Assembly (NCBI GenBank): GCA_900660155.1
Contig: CABFPE010000003.1
Span: 1,394,845 to 1,458,844 of the forward strand
Length of the DNA: 64,000 bases
Reading direction: 5' to 3'
Source of the DNA: Hofstenia miamia
Taxonomy: Eukaryota; Xenacoelomorpha; Acoela; Hofsteniidae
In this document: positions 42,624-55,536 of the stretch, piece after piece
Layout: the number at the start of each line of letters is the position of its first letter
Numbering within the stretch: the stretch's first letter is position 1
The notes under the pieces: generated by a model
The model's input: the letters and a program-made list of their open reading frames with translations, nothing else
Database searches by the model: none
What the model was told of the DNA's origin: nothing
Translations under genes and position numbers: made by a program

Positions 42624-43239
42624 TCAATCAAAATCAGCAATGAGATTTTGCAAAAATGGGTAATATAGAAATATCTGAAAATTATCAATGCTTGCACTCA
42701 TTGCTTAGAAGATTTCCTTAGTGAACACGTGAAAAATGCATGTCTTACTAAATTTTTGCAAAGATTGATTCATTTTTACTCATTGTCTAAATTTTCGTTA
42801 TTAATATTTGAAAACTGAAAGAAAATTAATAGGAACCACTATAGCAGTGTCAAAAGCACATTGTTCAGAAGTAAGTTGTAGTCTAAGTATATCAGAGTGG
42901 AATAGTGATGTAAGTGAGGAAATTAATCAAATGTAGATTTTCTGAAGAGTTGCAATATGTAGAGGAAATTAACAGAAATCAATATATTTAAGTAATTACT
43001 GTTTTTGAAAAATTCCAAATATTGCCTTTAAAGTTTTGACATCACAAACCTTCCTTAAAGCCCTTCAAATGTATCATAGATATTATAAAATCATTATATT
43101 GTGATGTACCATCAAGAAGTCTATCAAATTAATAATTTGTAAAATTACATTTATTCTAAATTTAGTTGTAACAAACAAAATTTAATCTGTTAAACATTTT
43201 GATGCTTAGTCAACTCAAATTGACAGCAGAAATTTGAAT
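42624..43239. other. AT-rich stretch without recognised gene
   Basis: Nothing supported. Confidence 0.35.
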
Positions 43240-43473
43240 CAGGGTTTTTGAGTCAAGTTCAAGAAAATTCCAAATTTGATTGAGTTTTTTTATTCCAAGT
43301 TTTTTAAGGTAAAAAAAATTATTTGAATTGATAACAAAACTGAAATTTAAAATAATCAATGTTTTACAGTATTCTAAAGTAGATATTCAATTGAGTTCAA
43401 ATTTGAATGCAATTGAGATTTAAATACTCATTTGAGTTCAAGTTTTTAGAATCCTGAGCACTCAAAAACCCTG
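43240..43473. mobile_element. small MITE with CAGGGTTTTTGAGT inverted ends
   Basis: Begins CAGGGTTTTTGAGTCAAG and ends with the inverse ACTCAAAAACCCTG. The subterminal GTTCAAG words and TTGAGT/ATTTGA repeats continue inward. The CAGGG start is hAT-like, but the flanking 8-mers do not match. 234 bp, no ORF. Confidence 0.6.
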
Positions 43474-46200
43474 ACTGTGTAAGCTACCTGTTTTACATCA
43501 ATGAAATTGCAATACAAGTTAGTTAGGTTTGCAAAGTAAAAACCTGATTCATGAACTTAGAAAGACTCCAAAAGTCTGTGAAGCACATAGTTGAAAAAAA
43601 ACAAGTAAGGAAAAGTACTGAACAGTTGGTTAATAGAAACCTCCTAATTTACTTATATTTAACTAAGTAATTAAATTCTCAATCTTTTTCTACTTGAAAT
43701 TATATAGTTTACTTTTAACTATTTAAGAAATTACTTATTTGATATCTACTTGTTTTTTTAAGTTGATAATCATGGTGTGATTACTCATTTTATTATTGTA
43801 TTTGCTAATTCTCAATTTTTACAAGTATTTATTTGTGTTTAGATATACAAGTTAAAATCAAATTTATTTACTCTATTTTATTTTTCTTCTGTTATTTAAA
43901 TTGAGATAGAGGCTAGAGTAAATACTTTAGACATCTGGGTTTAGTAATGCCACTGCTGAATTCCAAATGTTACAATTGATGTTGCATACTAAGGTCATCC
44001 TATAGTTAGGTTAAATTGATATGAGTTATTATTCACTTGAACTATTATTCCCATTCTAGCATCATCCAAAAGCAACTAAGCTGCTAGCGAGGAACAACGT
44101 CGAATGATTAACATTAATTGATTGTAAAATTTAGTTATTGATCTTAGTTATTTTTGTAAGATGCAACTAAGCTTTAATATTGTTCAAATCAAGAAAACTT
44201 GTTAGCCGATCAAGATATATTTGACAAATTAAATTGAGCGAAATAACGCTTACGTAGGTACAGCCATATTGGCAGACGAATCATTTGAAATTTAAAATCG
44301 GCAGGTACTTTTGTAGAAATTTTATAAATAGCATTGATTCAACCATAATTTTGATGAACAATAAATTCTTCGGAGTTTATTTAATTTTCATTCTACTATT
44401 ATCTGGTTTGATTATTTAATAAAATGTGCAGCTAGGCAAGTTGTGTTTAGTAGTGGCTGGAATCCACCACGGGATCGATTCTAGGGTCTTTGTGCCAGTC
44501 ACGAAAGTGCACCTATGTTACGGTTAGGAGTTTTTCGATTCTTGCCTAGTCTGACTATCGATCAATACATGTATGAAATAATCAATGCCTGAAACGACTG
44601 GATAGTCGACACTTAGGGATATATATATATATTCTTAAATGTAGGAGACTCGACTATAATTGACTTGATAAATGACCTTACATGTAATACTATTAAATGT
44701 AGGTATAGGAAACTGCAATCTTATTACTTAAATTAGTAAGCCCAAAGTTTTACCGTAATGGCTATTCTAATATTTTGTAAATGCAGTTAGTGTCAATGCC
44801 CGGTTGCTTTTACTAAATCAAAACAACAAACACTTTACAACTTTGAGTTTAAGTCAGTTACAACTTTACTTGAGTGCACACACCGAGCTAACGTAGGGTA
44901 CACATAACTAATTCCAGTTGAGCTGAGGTGGTGCCATGGACTCAATCATTGGTTAAGAAGGAGAGGAGCTGTCTTGTGGAGATCAGCTTCGGGCAGGAGC
45001 CCATGGAAGAGCTGAAGAGGAAACGTCATACTGCTCTGTCACCTAAACAGTGATGGTTAATACTCAATTATTAAATTAACATAACTAGTTAATAAGAGAG
45101 GAAAGTCTGATGGTTCAACAAATTGGTAACACCTCACCCGCAGTTTACCAAGCATTCCTTAACAGTAATTAGACACAGTGTAATAAGCTAGGTGGAGGAT
45201 GTTACACCATTCACATATAAAGAAGTTAGTATAAATGTGTTCAAAAATTGGTTTACATTGTTTATATGTAGTGGTAATTATTCTTTGTAAATGAAAAGTT
45301 GTGAATACTAGACAGATCCAATGAAGAAGGAAATTATTCTATTCTTTACCTTCTTTGAATAATTAAATATTCTTCTTCTAAGCTTATGTGTAGCCATAGT
45401 TTGTTTCTTATTAAAAAGAACTTCTTACTTCAAACTGTTTTTGATTAAATAAACAATTTAAAATTTACTAAATTATCTTAATAATTTTACAGTGAACACT
45501 CATTGTTTGAGTTAGGGAACAAATCTTAAGTACAACTGTGTCTCTGGTCAAAAGACCATACAAAAATCTTATTCATTAATTTTCTTAATAAATTAGATAA
45601 ACAGCAAATCCAGTAGAATTAGAATAACAAAGTAATCTAGCTGCTTTGTTACTGATCAATAACAAATGGAATGTTAAAAAAGTACACTAATGTAAAGTTT
45701 AGCACTAATACAGGAAATAGGATTAAAGATAACTTTAAGATGAGATTGCAAATATAACACACCAACCAACACAACCTGTGATAGGGTTCTCACTTTGTTT
45801 GTATTTCTACTTCTTGCAGTGGCCATTTTATGAGACAAGTCATCAATGAACACAATAGACAAAACCTTTATAGAGTAGCTTTCATATAAGAAATAGACAA
45901 GTCTGGAGCTGAGCCACCAAATTTTTTGCAACCGCAAAGACCATTGTAGTCATTAAGGTAAAAGGAATTATTCTATTGTCAAATGCCATTTTAAATGTGA
46001 AAGAGGGAATCACTCTATCTGGCAATCAATGCATGATAGCATTATTCAAGCAAAACCTCACAGAGGTATTTAGGTTTGGATGCTTGATATATTTGTGCAA
46101 AGATATCAAAAGAGTCAGAACCAGGGCTTTAAAATCAAATAAAAATTTTCAAATTTTCAACTCAAATTTTGTAAAATTCAAATTTTAAACCAAACCTTGG
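43474..46200. other. intergenic stretch, no gene recognised
   Basis: Mostly AT-rich. 44000-45100 has more CpG and a few short GC-richer blocks but no ORF, tRNA or repeat ends I can name. A faint CAGGGCTTTAAAATC end lies near 46122. Confidence 0.35.
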
Positions 46201-47044
46201 AGGTTCCTCTTCCCTATCTATTCTGTGTGTTTCACCTCACCAGCTTTAAATATGCTGAACATTGCCAGGTAGTTACATTTTTTGATCCTACCCCATTCCA
46301 GAATTGTGTGGTTAGTCTGGTTTTACTTGGGCATTATATTTGTTCTATACTTATTGTGAGTTTTGTGGTAATACATTCAATGTCAATTGCCACTTGCTTC
46401 CAATTCTCTCTCTGTGAATGCTTCTATGTAGATGTATTTCATCACTGATTTGGAAATTGATTCATTCAATAGTTCATAGTATTGTTCTGTAATTTTGTCT
46501 TTTTCTTCTCTCTTGACTGTTTTTCACATCAGGTATTGATCATCATGTGTCTAAATCCATTATAGTGCTAATGGGGATATTTGTGCATCCTATTTTCCAT
46601 GTTGGCTTTGTTGATTGCTTTTTGTGTTCTTGGTGAGAACTCAATTGCTGACTAGCTAAGTCAAACTCTTGCATTAAGCTTTTGCCTTTCTGGCTTTCAC
46701 TGGAAACATGCTAGCATTTACACTTCTCAGCAGCCAGTTCTATGCATTATCAGTGATACATTGATTTCTAGATGTTTTTCATTTGTGATTTTGAGCCTGT
46801 GCATCAATTGATTGGGGCATGTATTTTGTATCATAAGTTAAAATGATTGTCAAAATCCATGCAGTGCTTCAATACTTTATAAGTGGGCAGTTTAATTCTT
46901 GGAATATGTTCCAGAAGCTGACTTGCATCTGCAGGTGTAGCTCCTTTGAAGTTCATCCAGTATTTTTATCATTGAGTGATGATATTTCAATATTGGTGTG
47001 CTAATCTCTATTGTCATCCATGTTTCATTTGTTGTCTGCTCTGC

Positions 47045-47590
47045 CTATGTGTCTCTCCATATTCCTTGCAGTTCTTTAAGGAACTCTTTCTGCTGATTAA
47101 GGCTGCATCTAATGTTTACAACTGTAATTTGGTCTACGTTTTCTTTGAAACTCATGGTTTCCAATGTTTGTGCCTGTAGAAGCATATTGACTGCCATCTT
47201 GGGTGCAACCATTATTCTATGTGATGGTTTCCATTGATCTAAAATAAGGTCAATTTCAATTAGGTGTGATACTGTTTGCTGTGTGTTGGCATTATCAATT
47301 ATAAATGTGTTTTGTGTTCTCTCTACCATAACTTGTATGTTGTCTGGTGGCATCATATTCTGCCTAGTGCTTACTATTACAAGGTAAATTCTTTCTATGT
47401 AGGATGTCATTACCACCTTGTCAATCCTCTTCAATATGTTTTTATATATTCTGCTTCCTTCAATGTGTAGATAATTAGGAGGTTCTCTGTTTCTGGTCAT
47501 GGGTTTTAGAATTTCCTCTAATATGAATCTTTTGTCAAATGCCACATGTACTGTGCTTCTGAAGTATGTGTGCTCCATCTGCACATTCAC
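47045..47590 (-). pseudogene. fossil A: extra frame downstream of integrase
   Basis: About 180 codons placed after the integrase region of the minus-strand Ty3/Gypsy fossil. Charged, with Leu/Ile-rich stretches, but no transmembrane segment, signal peptide or fusion-like motif that I can see, so an envelope origin is not supported. It might be a 3' accessory ORF or part of a second nested element. Confidence 0.4.
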
Positions 47591-48399
47591 ATGTTCAATG
47601 TGTTTGTTATTTTTGTTTTAGCCTTTGTTTACTTTGCAGCTATTTCACCAAATGTTCATGCCAACAATTTCCCATGCATATTTTCAGTAAATCTTCTGTT
47701 TGCCACAAAGTACAGGTTCCTATTTTTGCCATTTTCTCTGTGTGCTCCTTTGATTTTGTTGATGGCAGTGACTGGGTATAGCTCTTAGTTTGTGCCCTTC
47801 TATATAACTCTTTTTGTTAGTTTAAATCTCACAGAATATTATTGTAGACACACTCATGCTCGGTAATTCTTCCATATCTGATGTGCTGCTCACGTCTTGC
47901 AACCCATCATCTTTTTGCTTACAACTGGGCACAAGTGTGAATTCTATTGCACTCCTGGCTTTACATTCTCAGGATACATTTTTGTCTACTAGTAGCATAT
48001 CAGAGCCTTTACACTTGCTCTGCACTAGTGGGCTGCAGTTCTGCTCTTCACTGCTGTGGTCTCTCTGGATCCTTACTCTCTGGCTCTACAATTACTCTTC
48101 TCTTCATAGTCTTGGGATTCATGTTTGATGGACTCTCATTTGTTGTCCCTCCTCTAATTGATCTCACATTCTTCTCTTCATCTTCTTTCCTAATCAGAGT
48201 TATAGCATTTAAATCTCATATTTAGGGTAAAACAATTTTTATTTTTGGCCTCTCATTGAGGAATTACACAGGGTGAAATTTCAGATTCATTTATTTTATA
48301 ATATACTTGATAGTTAAACTCTTTTTCATTTACACTTTTGAAATCACTTATTATGTAATAATTTTAATTCTTATTGTTTATAATTTTGAACTGTGTGTC

Positions 48400-49690
48400 A
48401 TCAATTTTAAAAGTGTAGTGCATGTCCATTGCTAAATTTATAGTAGTTGCTCAGTAGAGTTTTTATTACAGTGAATGAGCCCACCCAGAATGATCTTAGT
48501 TTCCTTATTTGGTTTACATCCTTTGCCTTTTCAACTGTGTATGCATAAACCAGAACCCCTAATTTATTGGGCTTACTATACAGATTCTTGCTGAAGTTAT
48601 TTTCTTGCCTTATGGGCAATTTCATCATGTTTCTACACATTGTTTCATGGACCTCTGTCATCTGGTCTTTGAGTATTTTGATGTATTTGTTATTGATCTC
48701 TTTGTAATATTTTGTGTATTGCATCAACAGTAGTGTTGATTCTTCCCTGTCAAACATTGCCTTGAATGCTGTGATCCCTGTTGTTGTATGTACTACAGTA
48801 TTGCAAAAGTACTCTATCATCTCTGTTACCTGTTGCCACTGTCTATCTCCTATTCAAGCTATGAATACCCATATTAATTTGGTCAGCATTTAGTTCAATC
48901 TTTCAGCAGCTCTGTTTGCTTGTAGATGATATGCTGTGGTTTTCCCATGGTCAAATTCCAGGATGTCTGTTAGTTCTTTGAACATTTTGATCTTGAATTG
49001 CACTTCTCTGTCAATGATGATTTTTTCCATTGGTCTGAACTTCAGTATCCATTCCATCAGCACTTTCTCCAACACCACTTTCACTGTCATTGAGACTGAT
49101 GGGATGATTTGACAGTACCTCATTAAATTATCTACTATAACCAGGGCATGTTGATAGCCTTCATCATCCTTCAACAAGGTTTCCAAGTCCATTTGCATGA
49201 TTTCATTTGTAGATGTTGCCATTATTTTTTCCAACAATGTGTTTTGCTTTGGAAAGTGTAATTTGTTGTGGAGGAGGCAGATTGAGCACTTATTTATGAT
49301 GTCTTCAGCTATCTTTTGTTAATGTTGCTTCCAGCAATTCTACTTCTGTATCTGTCTCAGTATATTGTCTGTATTCTGTTTCTGGACTATCTCCTCTTCT
49401 CTGATCTCCTCTTTGATTGTAATTGGGAGTATCACATGCTCTTTCTTGTCTACATTTATTTCTGGGAGCTTTTCATATTGATTATGTGACAAGAATTTGA
49501 ATTTCACTTTCTCTCCATCTTCTTTGGTTGCATTACTTTGGTATTCAGGTAATGCTATCCAAAAGATGGTGTTCATGTGTAGTTTCCCCTTTCTGTGTTC
49601 TATTGTGAACCTGTAGTCACTAAGGAACTTGATCCACCATGACAATATGGAAGATTTGTCACCTGAAAACTTCATAAGAAACAACAGTAA
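48400..49690 (-). pseudogene. fossil A: integrase and RNase H-linker region
   Basis: Minus-strand reading shows the RNase H/connection end (SWWIKFLSDYRFTIEHRKGK), the integrase core start (MDLETLLKDDEGYQHALVIV then DNLMRYCQIIP), the KIIIDREVQFK block, and the C-terminal FKAMFDREESTLLL and LRSFWVGSFTVIK (GPY/F-like) parts. Family assignment to Ty3/Gypsy is firm; the copy is fossil. Confidence 0.85.
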
Positions 49691-50104
49691 TTTTTATCTG
49701 TTCTCACTATGAACTCTTTCCTGATCAGAAAATGTATAAATTTTTGGGTGTTCTCTACTAGTGAAATCATTTCCAATTTGGATTATCCATAGTTCTTCTT
49801 GGGTTCTCTTAACTTCCTGCTGAACCACTGTACTGCTTCTTCTTGATTATCTTTAATTTATGCCAGACAGGCTCTGATGGTGACTATTCTTGCATAACAG
49901 TCAAGTATGAACATTTTTGAATAGTCAGGCATATTGAGGACTAATTCCTCTTGCTCTTGCCAGTCCATACAAATTGTACATTTTTTCTCAATAGGTTTGT
50001 TCTTTTTGCTGATTTCTTGGCCAGCCTAAGAATGAAAGTTCCTTAATAGTTAAAGAATTCCATTTTTCATTGTAAGTCCTTCCTCATTTCTGGTTTGCTA
50101 ATAT

Positions 50105-51031
50105 TGTAGAGTTGCTCAGGGATTTTTTCGAATTTATTCTTTTATTATATTTCTGTATTATTACGTCACCATGACGTATTGATTAATTTCGATCCTAGTT
50201 TGCTATCGTCTAATTGATGTCCCCTCGTTGGTGCTTTTATTTTGCTCAAATTTAATTTTGTGAGGGAATTTAAGATTGATCATGTTAAACTACGTTGCTA
50301 TCTAAAAGTTGTAAACAAAGGCAGGTAATGATGACATATTTTTGTATATAAACTGAGACAACTGTAGCGAACGTTCAATAGACTTTGTCTACTCTTAACT
50401 GCCGTCTTTACCGTTGTATTTCTTATTTATTTATTACTTTAAATGAAACTTATTGCTTAAGTCGGCGACAATTCGGGAGTGCTTTCACTAGCATGGGGCG
50501 ACACGTTGCTTCTGGGGGTCTTTTGACTACCCAGTCCGAATTGTGGTTCATTAAGTTATGTATACGGTTATGTATAAGGAAATAATAAATCTCTCGTTCG
50601 TATTTCAACACGTACATGCACTTATAAAACCTTACACTGTGATGATACCATGCTGTTGGCTAGCACGAATATCTGGCAATTACAGATTATTTAATAGTGA
50701 GCTGAGAGATAACAATGAAAATGAGAGTTTGTATTTTTGAAGTGAGATAGAAATTAAGCAAGTGAGACAAATAGGGTAGCACCAGTCAATAGGTTAGGCA
50801 CTTTACTTCCGGATGTTCCGCTTTGGCTGGAAGCCATAGGAATTGGTCATCTTGGTTCCTACCTAAAAGTATTTCTGTTACTTGGATGAATTACCAATGT
50901 TAGATCTATATGCTATAAGTTCTCTGTTAACCTGTTTCTGGAATTGTGGCTGTTCAGTAAACGCTATTCAAACCTTTTGTGGAGTCAATTACGTTTCTAG
51001 TAAAGTTTCCCTTCCAGCCACTGATTCTACA
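50105..51031 (+). mobile_element. solo LTR (927 bp), TSD ATAT, inserted in fossil A pol
   Basis: Starts TGTAGAGTTGCTCAGGG and ends GATTCTACA, so the first and last six bases are exact inverses (TGTAGA/TCTACA). It is flanked on both sides by ATAT (50101-50104, 51032-51035). Homologous in order to the LTRs at 54609-55532 and 56471-57422, but it keeps many CpG sites that are TG or CA in those copies, suggesting a later insertion. Solo LTRs arise by recombination between the two LTRs of a full element. Confidence 0.9.
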
Positions 51032-51034
51032 ATA

Positions 51035-52500
51035 TCTTTTATCATTTGCCTCACATCTTCCTTCATTTTCATCATGCCATACTTGATCTCTCTGCCTAAG
51101 AATGTAATTTTGTTTTCAGGATTTACAATTTGTTTCAGTTCACCCTCACACTTGCATTGCACAGTAATATCAGCAGTCTGCTTAATTTCTCAATATTGTC
51201 TTGTATATTTCTGCTGGCTATCAGGATGTTATTGATGTGTGTGTATATCCCTTTCTCTGCTTGGTGTTGTCTGTTTCTCAGTTCCTTGGTTATATACCTC
51301 TGAAAAGTCACTGACACATTACATAGTCCAAAGGCCATATAGACCCATTCATACAATCTGTAAGGCATTATGAATGCTGTCTTCTTCTTCTGATTTCTCT
51401 ACCACAGCAACATTCATTTGTTTTACTGTACTTTTTGGTTCAATCCTTATTGTTGCACCAAATATTGTTATTTTGTCTTGCTCAAGATTCACAATCCTAT
51501 TTTTACAGCTCATTATGGGGACTCTCCCTATACCATTTTTTATCACATACAATCTTGCTGGTATCATTATTCTTCTTTTATTCAGTCCAGCTTGATTTTA
51601 TATCAGTATTTCATTATCATATATGTCATTGGTTTTGACTGTGTGATATTTCCATTGGTTCAGTAGCAAGTGCATGTCCCTTTTAAGTTTGAGATGGACT
51701 GCCCTATCCTTTTGATTTCAATGGGTATTAAAAATACTTCCACTTATATTCTAATTGTTTGATTTCCAAAATAAATTATGCACTTGTGTTTCTCCAGGAA
51801 ATCACTCCCCCAAGATGAGTTCATAAGGTAGGGGGTTTCTTTGTGTATCTACCACATTTAAAGTGTGTTTGAAGATTTTGTTCACAATTCTTAGATTCAC
51901 TCCTTTATTGTACCTTTGGTGTCCATGTAGTCCCCTGAGACATTGATTAGTCTATGCATCACTTTGCTCATTAATTCTCTTTCATACCCCAATTTATTTG
52001 TGCACTTGTCTGTGATCACTAATATTGCTGCTCCTGTGTTGACAAGTACCTTTAATATGACTCAATTTATTGCTACAGGAATCACCTTAGCCTCTGACAA
52101 CTTGGTCATAGCTAAAACAGTTGAACATTTTATAGGAGATAGTGCTCCATTTCAATCCTTCTCTCTGTCACTTTCTATTTGTTCTTTGATCTCTTCCAAC
52201 TTGATGAGGTCTTCCTCATTGTAGAAGGCTTCTACATTGTAAATGGCATTAATTTGTTTCTAACAGTTTTCTTTACATGTCCTTTTAGACTGTAATTATG
52301 GCATTGGGTATCCATTTTCCTTAGTGCTTTTGTCTTGCCCTCTTTGGTTTGGACTTTGATTATTCCCATCAGCTTCTTTTCTGCTTCTTGTTTGTTGTCC
52401 ACTGTTTCTCTTTTGGTTCTTATGACCATTGATCTGACCATTGTTTGTTGTATGTTCAGAGTTGCTCTTTCTTTTATAGTATTGTTTGTCTCCAGCATGA
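51035..52500 (-). pseudogene. fossil A: reverse transcriptase, protease and nucleocapsid region
   Basis: RT palm with YEWVYMAFGLCNVSVTFQRY and INNILIASRNIQDNIEKL; downstream connection ITFLGREIKYGMMKM. A retropepsin-like stretch lies near 52030 and a zinc-knuckle-like region near 52290. Typical Ty3/Gypsy order, in minus orientation. Confidence 0.8.
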
Positions 52501-53659
52501 TGCTTAGTGACAGTGCTTTGCCAATTAGTGTCCCTAGGGAATTCTCTGTGTCTCCATTGAGTTTGAATGTTTGTCTCTGATTGTCAGCTAGACCTTTGCA
52601 GATGTGTGAAAAAAGATCATATTTATTGTATTAATTTTCCCTGGAACTTAACTTCAGCATCTGTTCCAATTGTTGCATATATGACCATAGATCATCAAAT
52701 TTGTCACTTCTCAATTTTTGTAATATTAGTTGTTACTGACTTTTGAAGCTCTTGCCTCCATAGTATACTTTAAAGTCACCAATTAATAATTTATAGTTGC
52801 TCTTTACTGTGTTGTCTAAAATCAAGTAGTGCTGATATGCTGCTCTGTCTAGATATAGGGGTAGTCTCACTGCCACTGTCTCCTGGCAGACATTTTGTTC
52901 TAGCATGTTTAGCTCAAATATTGAAAGCTACTCATTAAAGTTGGGTGTGAAGGAATTTATTCATCCAGTGAATTTCCTTAATGTTACTCTGCATGGTGCC
53001 ATATTGTGATGTCTCACTCTGCTAAATATTAATTCTGTGAAATGTGGTTTCTCTTCTGTTTTTGTTGTCATCTCCATTTTTCCCTATGATTTCACTTTGT
53101 TTCTCTAACCATTTAATTTCATCATCTTCTATTTCCAAAGGGTTGTAACTGTATTTGAGCTTGTCTCTATGTGCCCTTCTAACCACTGTTCTGGTTTATC
53201 CTTTATTATTCATTCAATAGTTTGGATCTGCAGTTTTTCAATGTCCAGCTCCTCTGCTTGTATTTTCTTTTGGTCCTCTTCCTCCTGCAGCCTCATTAGT
53301 TTTATTTTATCTTCAAGAAGTTTGTTATCCTGGTTCAGCATCTCAGTTATTTTCTGTAGTTCTTCTACATCATCAATGAGCTAATTTCATTAACCTTCTG
53401 AGTATTGTATATTTCTTGGAGTTCACAATTTTGATTATCTTTTGCCTTCTTCTCAAGTTGATGCTATTCCCTCATTTATTGGATTTGTCTCTGGATAGCT
53501 TTGTCATGTTCCACCAATAATGCTTGCAATTTTAGTCTGATTTACAACCTTATTAGCTTCTGTTCTCTTTCAAATTGAGTTTTTAGTAACAATATTTCAA
53601 CTCACAGTCTTTTCTAAGTGATGGCTGAGATCTTGATGTGAATGGGACTTCCTGCAGTG

Positions 53660-54604
53660 ATTGTGTCATTGGTTTGGGGGTTGGCAGCTCTGGAGATGCT
53701 GTGGTGTCATATCTCAATAGCACTGATAGCAGGTGCTTGTGTGTGTGTTGGGGGGGGGTTCTGCCTTGGTGGGGTTTTCTGTTTCTGGTTTTTAGAAGTA
53801 TTTCTTCTGGTATATACTATTTTCCTTGACATTTATTGGTGGTGGTTTTGTTTTCAACTTCTGTTTCCAATATCATTGTTGCATTTTAAGGAATACAGTA
53901 ATGCCTTTAAATTTGCATTATGTATGACAAGGGAATCTTTATGCTTATTCCCTGTTGCTCTATTTGCTTCTGTTCTTTGTTAATTACAAGAATGCCTTTA
54001 CATTCACATTCTGTTCAACAAAGCACCTTTATGTTTACTTCTTGTTGTCACAAGTTCTCTTAGAGAGTCTTTGTTGATTGTGTCCAATTGTAATAATTCT
54101 GTTCTGCATCTGTTCTTTGTGAGAATGTCATTGTAATTCCTTTATAATCCAGTATTGTTGATAGTAACTGTTTCAGCATTCTGTTTATAATAGTTGTTAT
54201 TTCATAGACTGTTAACTCCTACATGTAATACTGAATATATCTGAAATGTATCCACAAGTATTTGTAATTAGTAACAATCACATATTTAGGTTGTAGTGGC
54301 TTGTGATGACCTCATGTCTGATCAGCAGATGAATTCCTTTCATGTACTCTTTGTGTTGTTTGGGTTAACTTGTAATATAAGTAATTAAGAATTCACTCTC
54401 ATTAAACATTGAATTTGTGAATTTGTATATTTGTAATAGTAATTCTAGTATATATAAATAAAGAACAAAATTAACCATTAACTTTAATTTAACATGTAAT
54501 CCATTAGTAGTAATTTAATATTTAATTAATATGTAGCTACAACTCCCTTCAATCATCAGTGAAGACTATTTCCTTATTTCCCAGATTATATGTTAATTGA
54601 ATTA
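53660..54604. other. 5' flank or leader of fossil A, unresolved
   Basis: CpG-poor, T-rich sequence, with two overlapping frames at 53638-53983 that look like chance ORFs opposite the gag region. It may contain the leader or LTR of fossil A, but no matching repeat was found at the other end. Confidence 0.35.
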
Positions 54605-54608
54605 TTAT

Positions 54609-55532
54609 TGTAGAATCACAGGGCATGTCTAGCAGCTCAAGCAGCACTGGGTAACACATAGTACTGACTGAAGGTTGCAAAGATTTACCATTGCTGAGAG
54701 CAACCCATATTCAAACAAAACAAATGAATATTGGTAGTTTGCCAATTTCACTATAGAAAGAACCTAAACCATTCCTCAAAAAGGTATTTCAGATAGCAAT
54801 CAATTCACACAGCATCATGTTGAAGCCAAATCATGAGAAACCATCCTTACTCACCAAGGAGCAGATTGTGTGTCTCTAGTTTTAATTTTTAGCTCAATAA
54901 ACAAATTTAGCTCAGTGTTCTTCTTATCTCAGCCCATTTAATAAGATATAATAACATGTAATTGCCATGTATTCTCATATGCCAACAGCATATTATATTT
55001 GCATTGTGTTGTTTAAGTGCATGTACAAATCAATCAATGTTAACAGTTGTTATTCCCTATATGTAGGTGTAGCCCTAAAGCAGCCACAATATTGGCTGCC
55101 ATCTGTCAAGGAGTGAGTTGTTGCCCCAGGCACAGCAGAGTTCCTCCCACATTATCACCAGATCTTACAGATGCATTTTTATTAAACCAATATTGAAGCT
55201 AAAAAGGATTAGTGATATTAAAAATAAGAAAAACAGCATCCAGTGAGGCAAAATCTATTTGATGTTTGCTGCAATGATTTCCCTACTTTTATACAGAAAC
55301 AAGGTAAATATTTACCATTTACAAATTCACTTAATTTACCTTGCAATTTAAACAAGCAATTACACATCCAACTTGATTGAGGGGGCAATTAATAACAAAT
55401 TTGAAACTTAATTTCAAAAACACTGAAAATCATTAAAATCACTAAATTAATCAAAGATTAGCACCAAATTAATGAAAGAAGAGTGCCATTAATTAAATAA
55501 AAGTAAAAATAAGGGCCCTGAGTGACTCTACA
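54609..55532 (-). mobile_element. solo LTR (924 bp), minus orientation, TSD TTAT
   Basis: On the minus strand it begins TGTAGAGTCACTCAGGG and ends GTGATTCTACA. Flanked by TTAT on both sides (54605-54608 and 55533-55536). Shares collinear blocks with the other two LTRs, for example CTGGGGCAACAA and TTGTGGCTGCTTTAGG. No primer-binding site follows it, so it is solo, not the 5' LTR of fossil A. CpG-depleted, hence old. Confidence 0.88.
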
Positions 55533-55536
55533 TTAT

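Larger units (their letters stand above)
46900..53650 (-). mobile_element. Ty3/Gypsy retrotransposon fossil A, broken, interrupted by a solo LTR
   Basis: Minus-strand Ty3/Gypsy element with parts in the family order: gag region about 53640-52230 (nucleocapsid-like part near 52290), protease about 52100-51950, reverse transcriptase about 51600-51035, then a solo LTR of a related family inserted in pol (50105-51031), RT/RNase H remainder about 50100-49340, integrase core and C-terminal part about 49240-48400, and a further frame downstream of integrase at about 47590-47045. It is clearly broken, with ten or more interruptions across the coding region. Its own LTRs could not be located, so both boundaries are approximate. 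CpG is almost absent, consistent with an old, once methylated copy. Confidence 0.85.

Noticed and set aside
44460-44530. GGGATCGATTCTAGGG, B-box-like tRNA/SINE signal
   Set aside because: No A box at proper spacing, no cloverleaf and no poly(A)-type tail; a coincidence is likely.
47276-48225. Several overlapping plus-strand ORFs with Cys/Ser/Leu-rich sequence
   Set aside because: They are antisense shadows of the minus-strand fossil; stop-poor because the sequence is T/C-rich and CpG-depleted.
53638-53983. 113-codon hydrophobic ORF on plus strand
   Set aside because: Opposite strand to the gag side of the Ty3 fossil and very rich in G/T runs; apparent membrane character comes from T-rich codons.
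54609-55532. Considered as the 5' LTR of fossil A
   Set aside because: TTAT flanks both sides of this single LTR and no primer-binding site follows, so it is a solo LTR.
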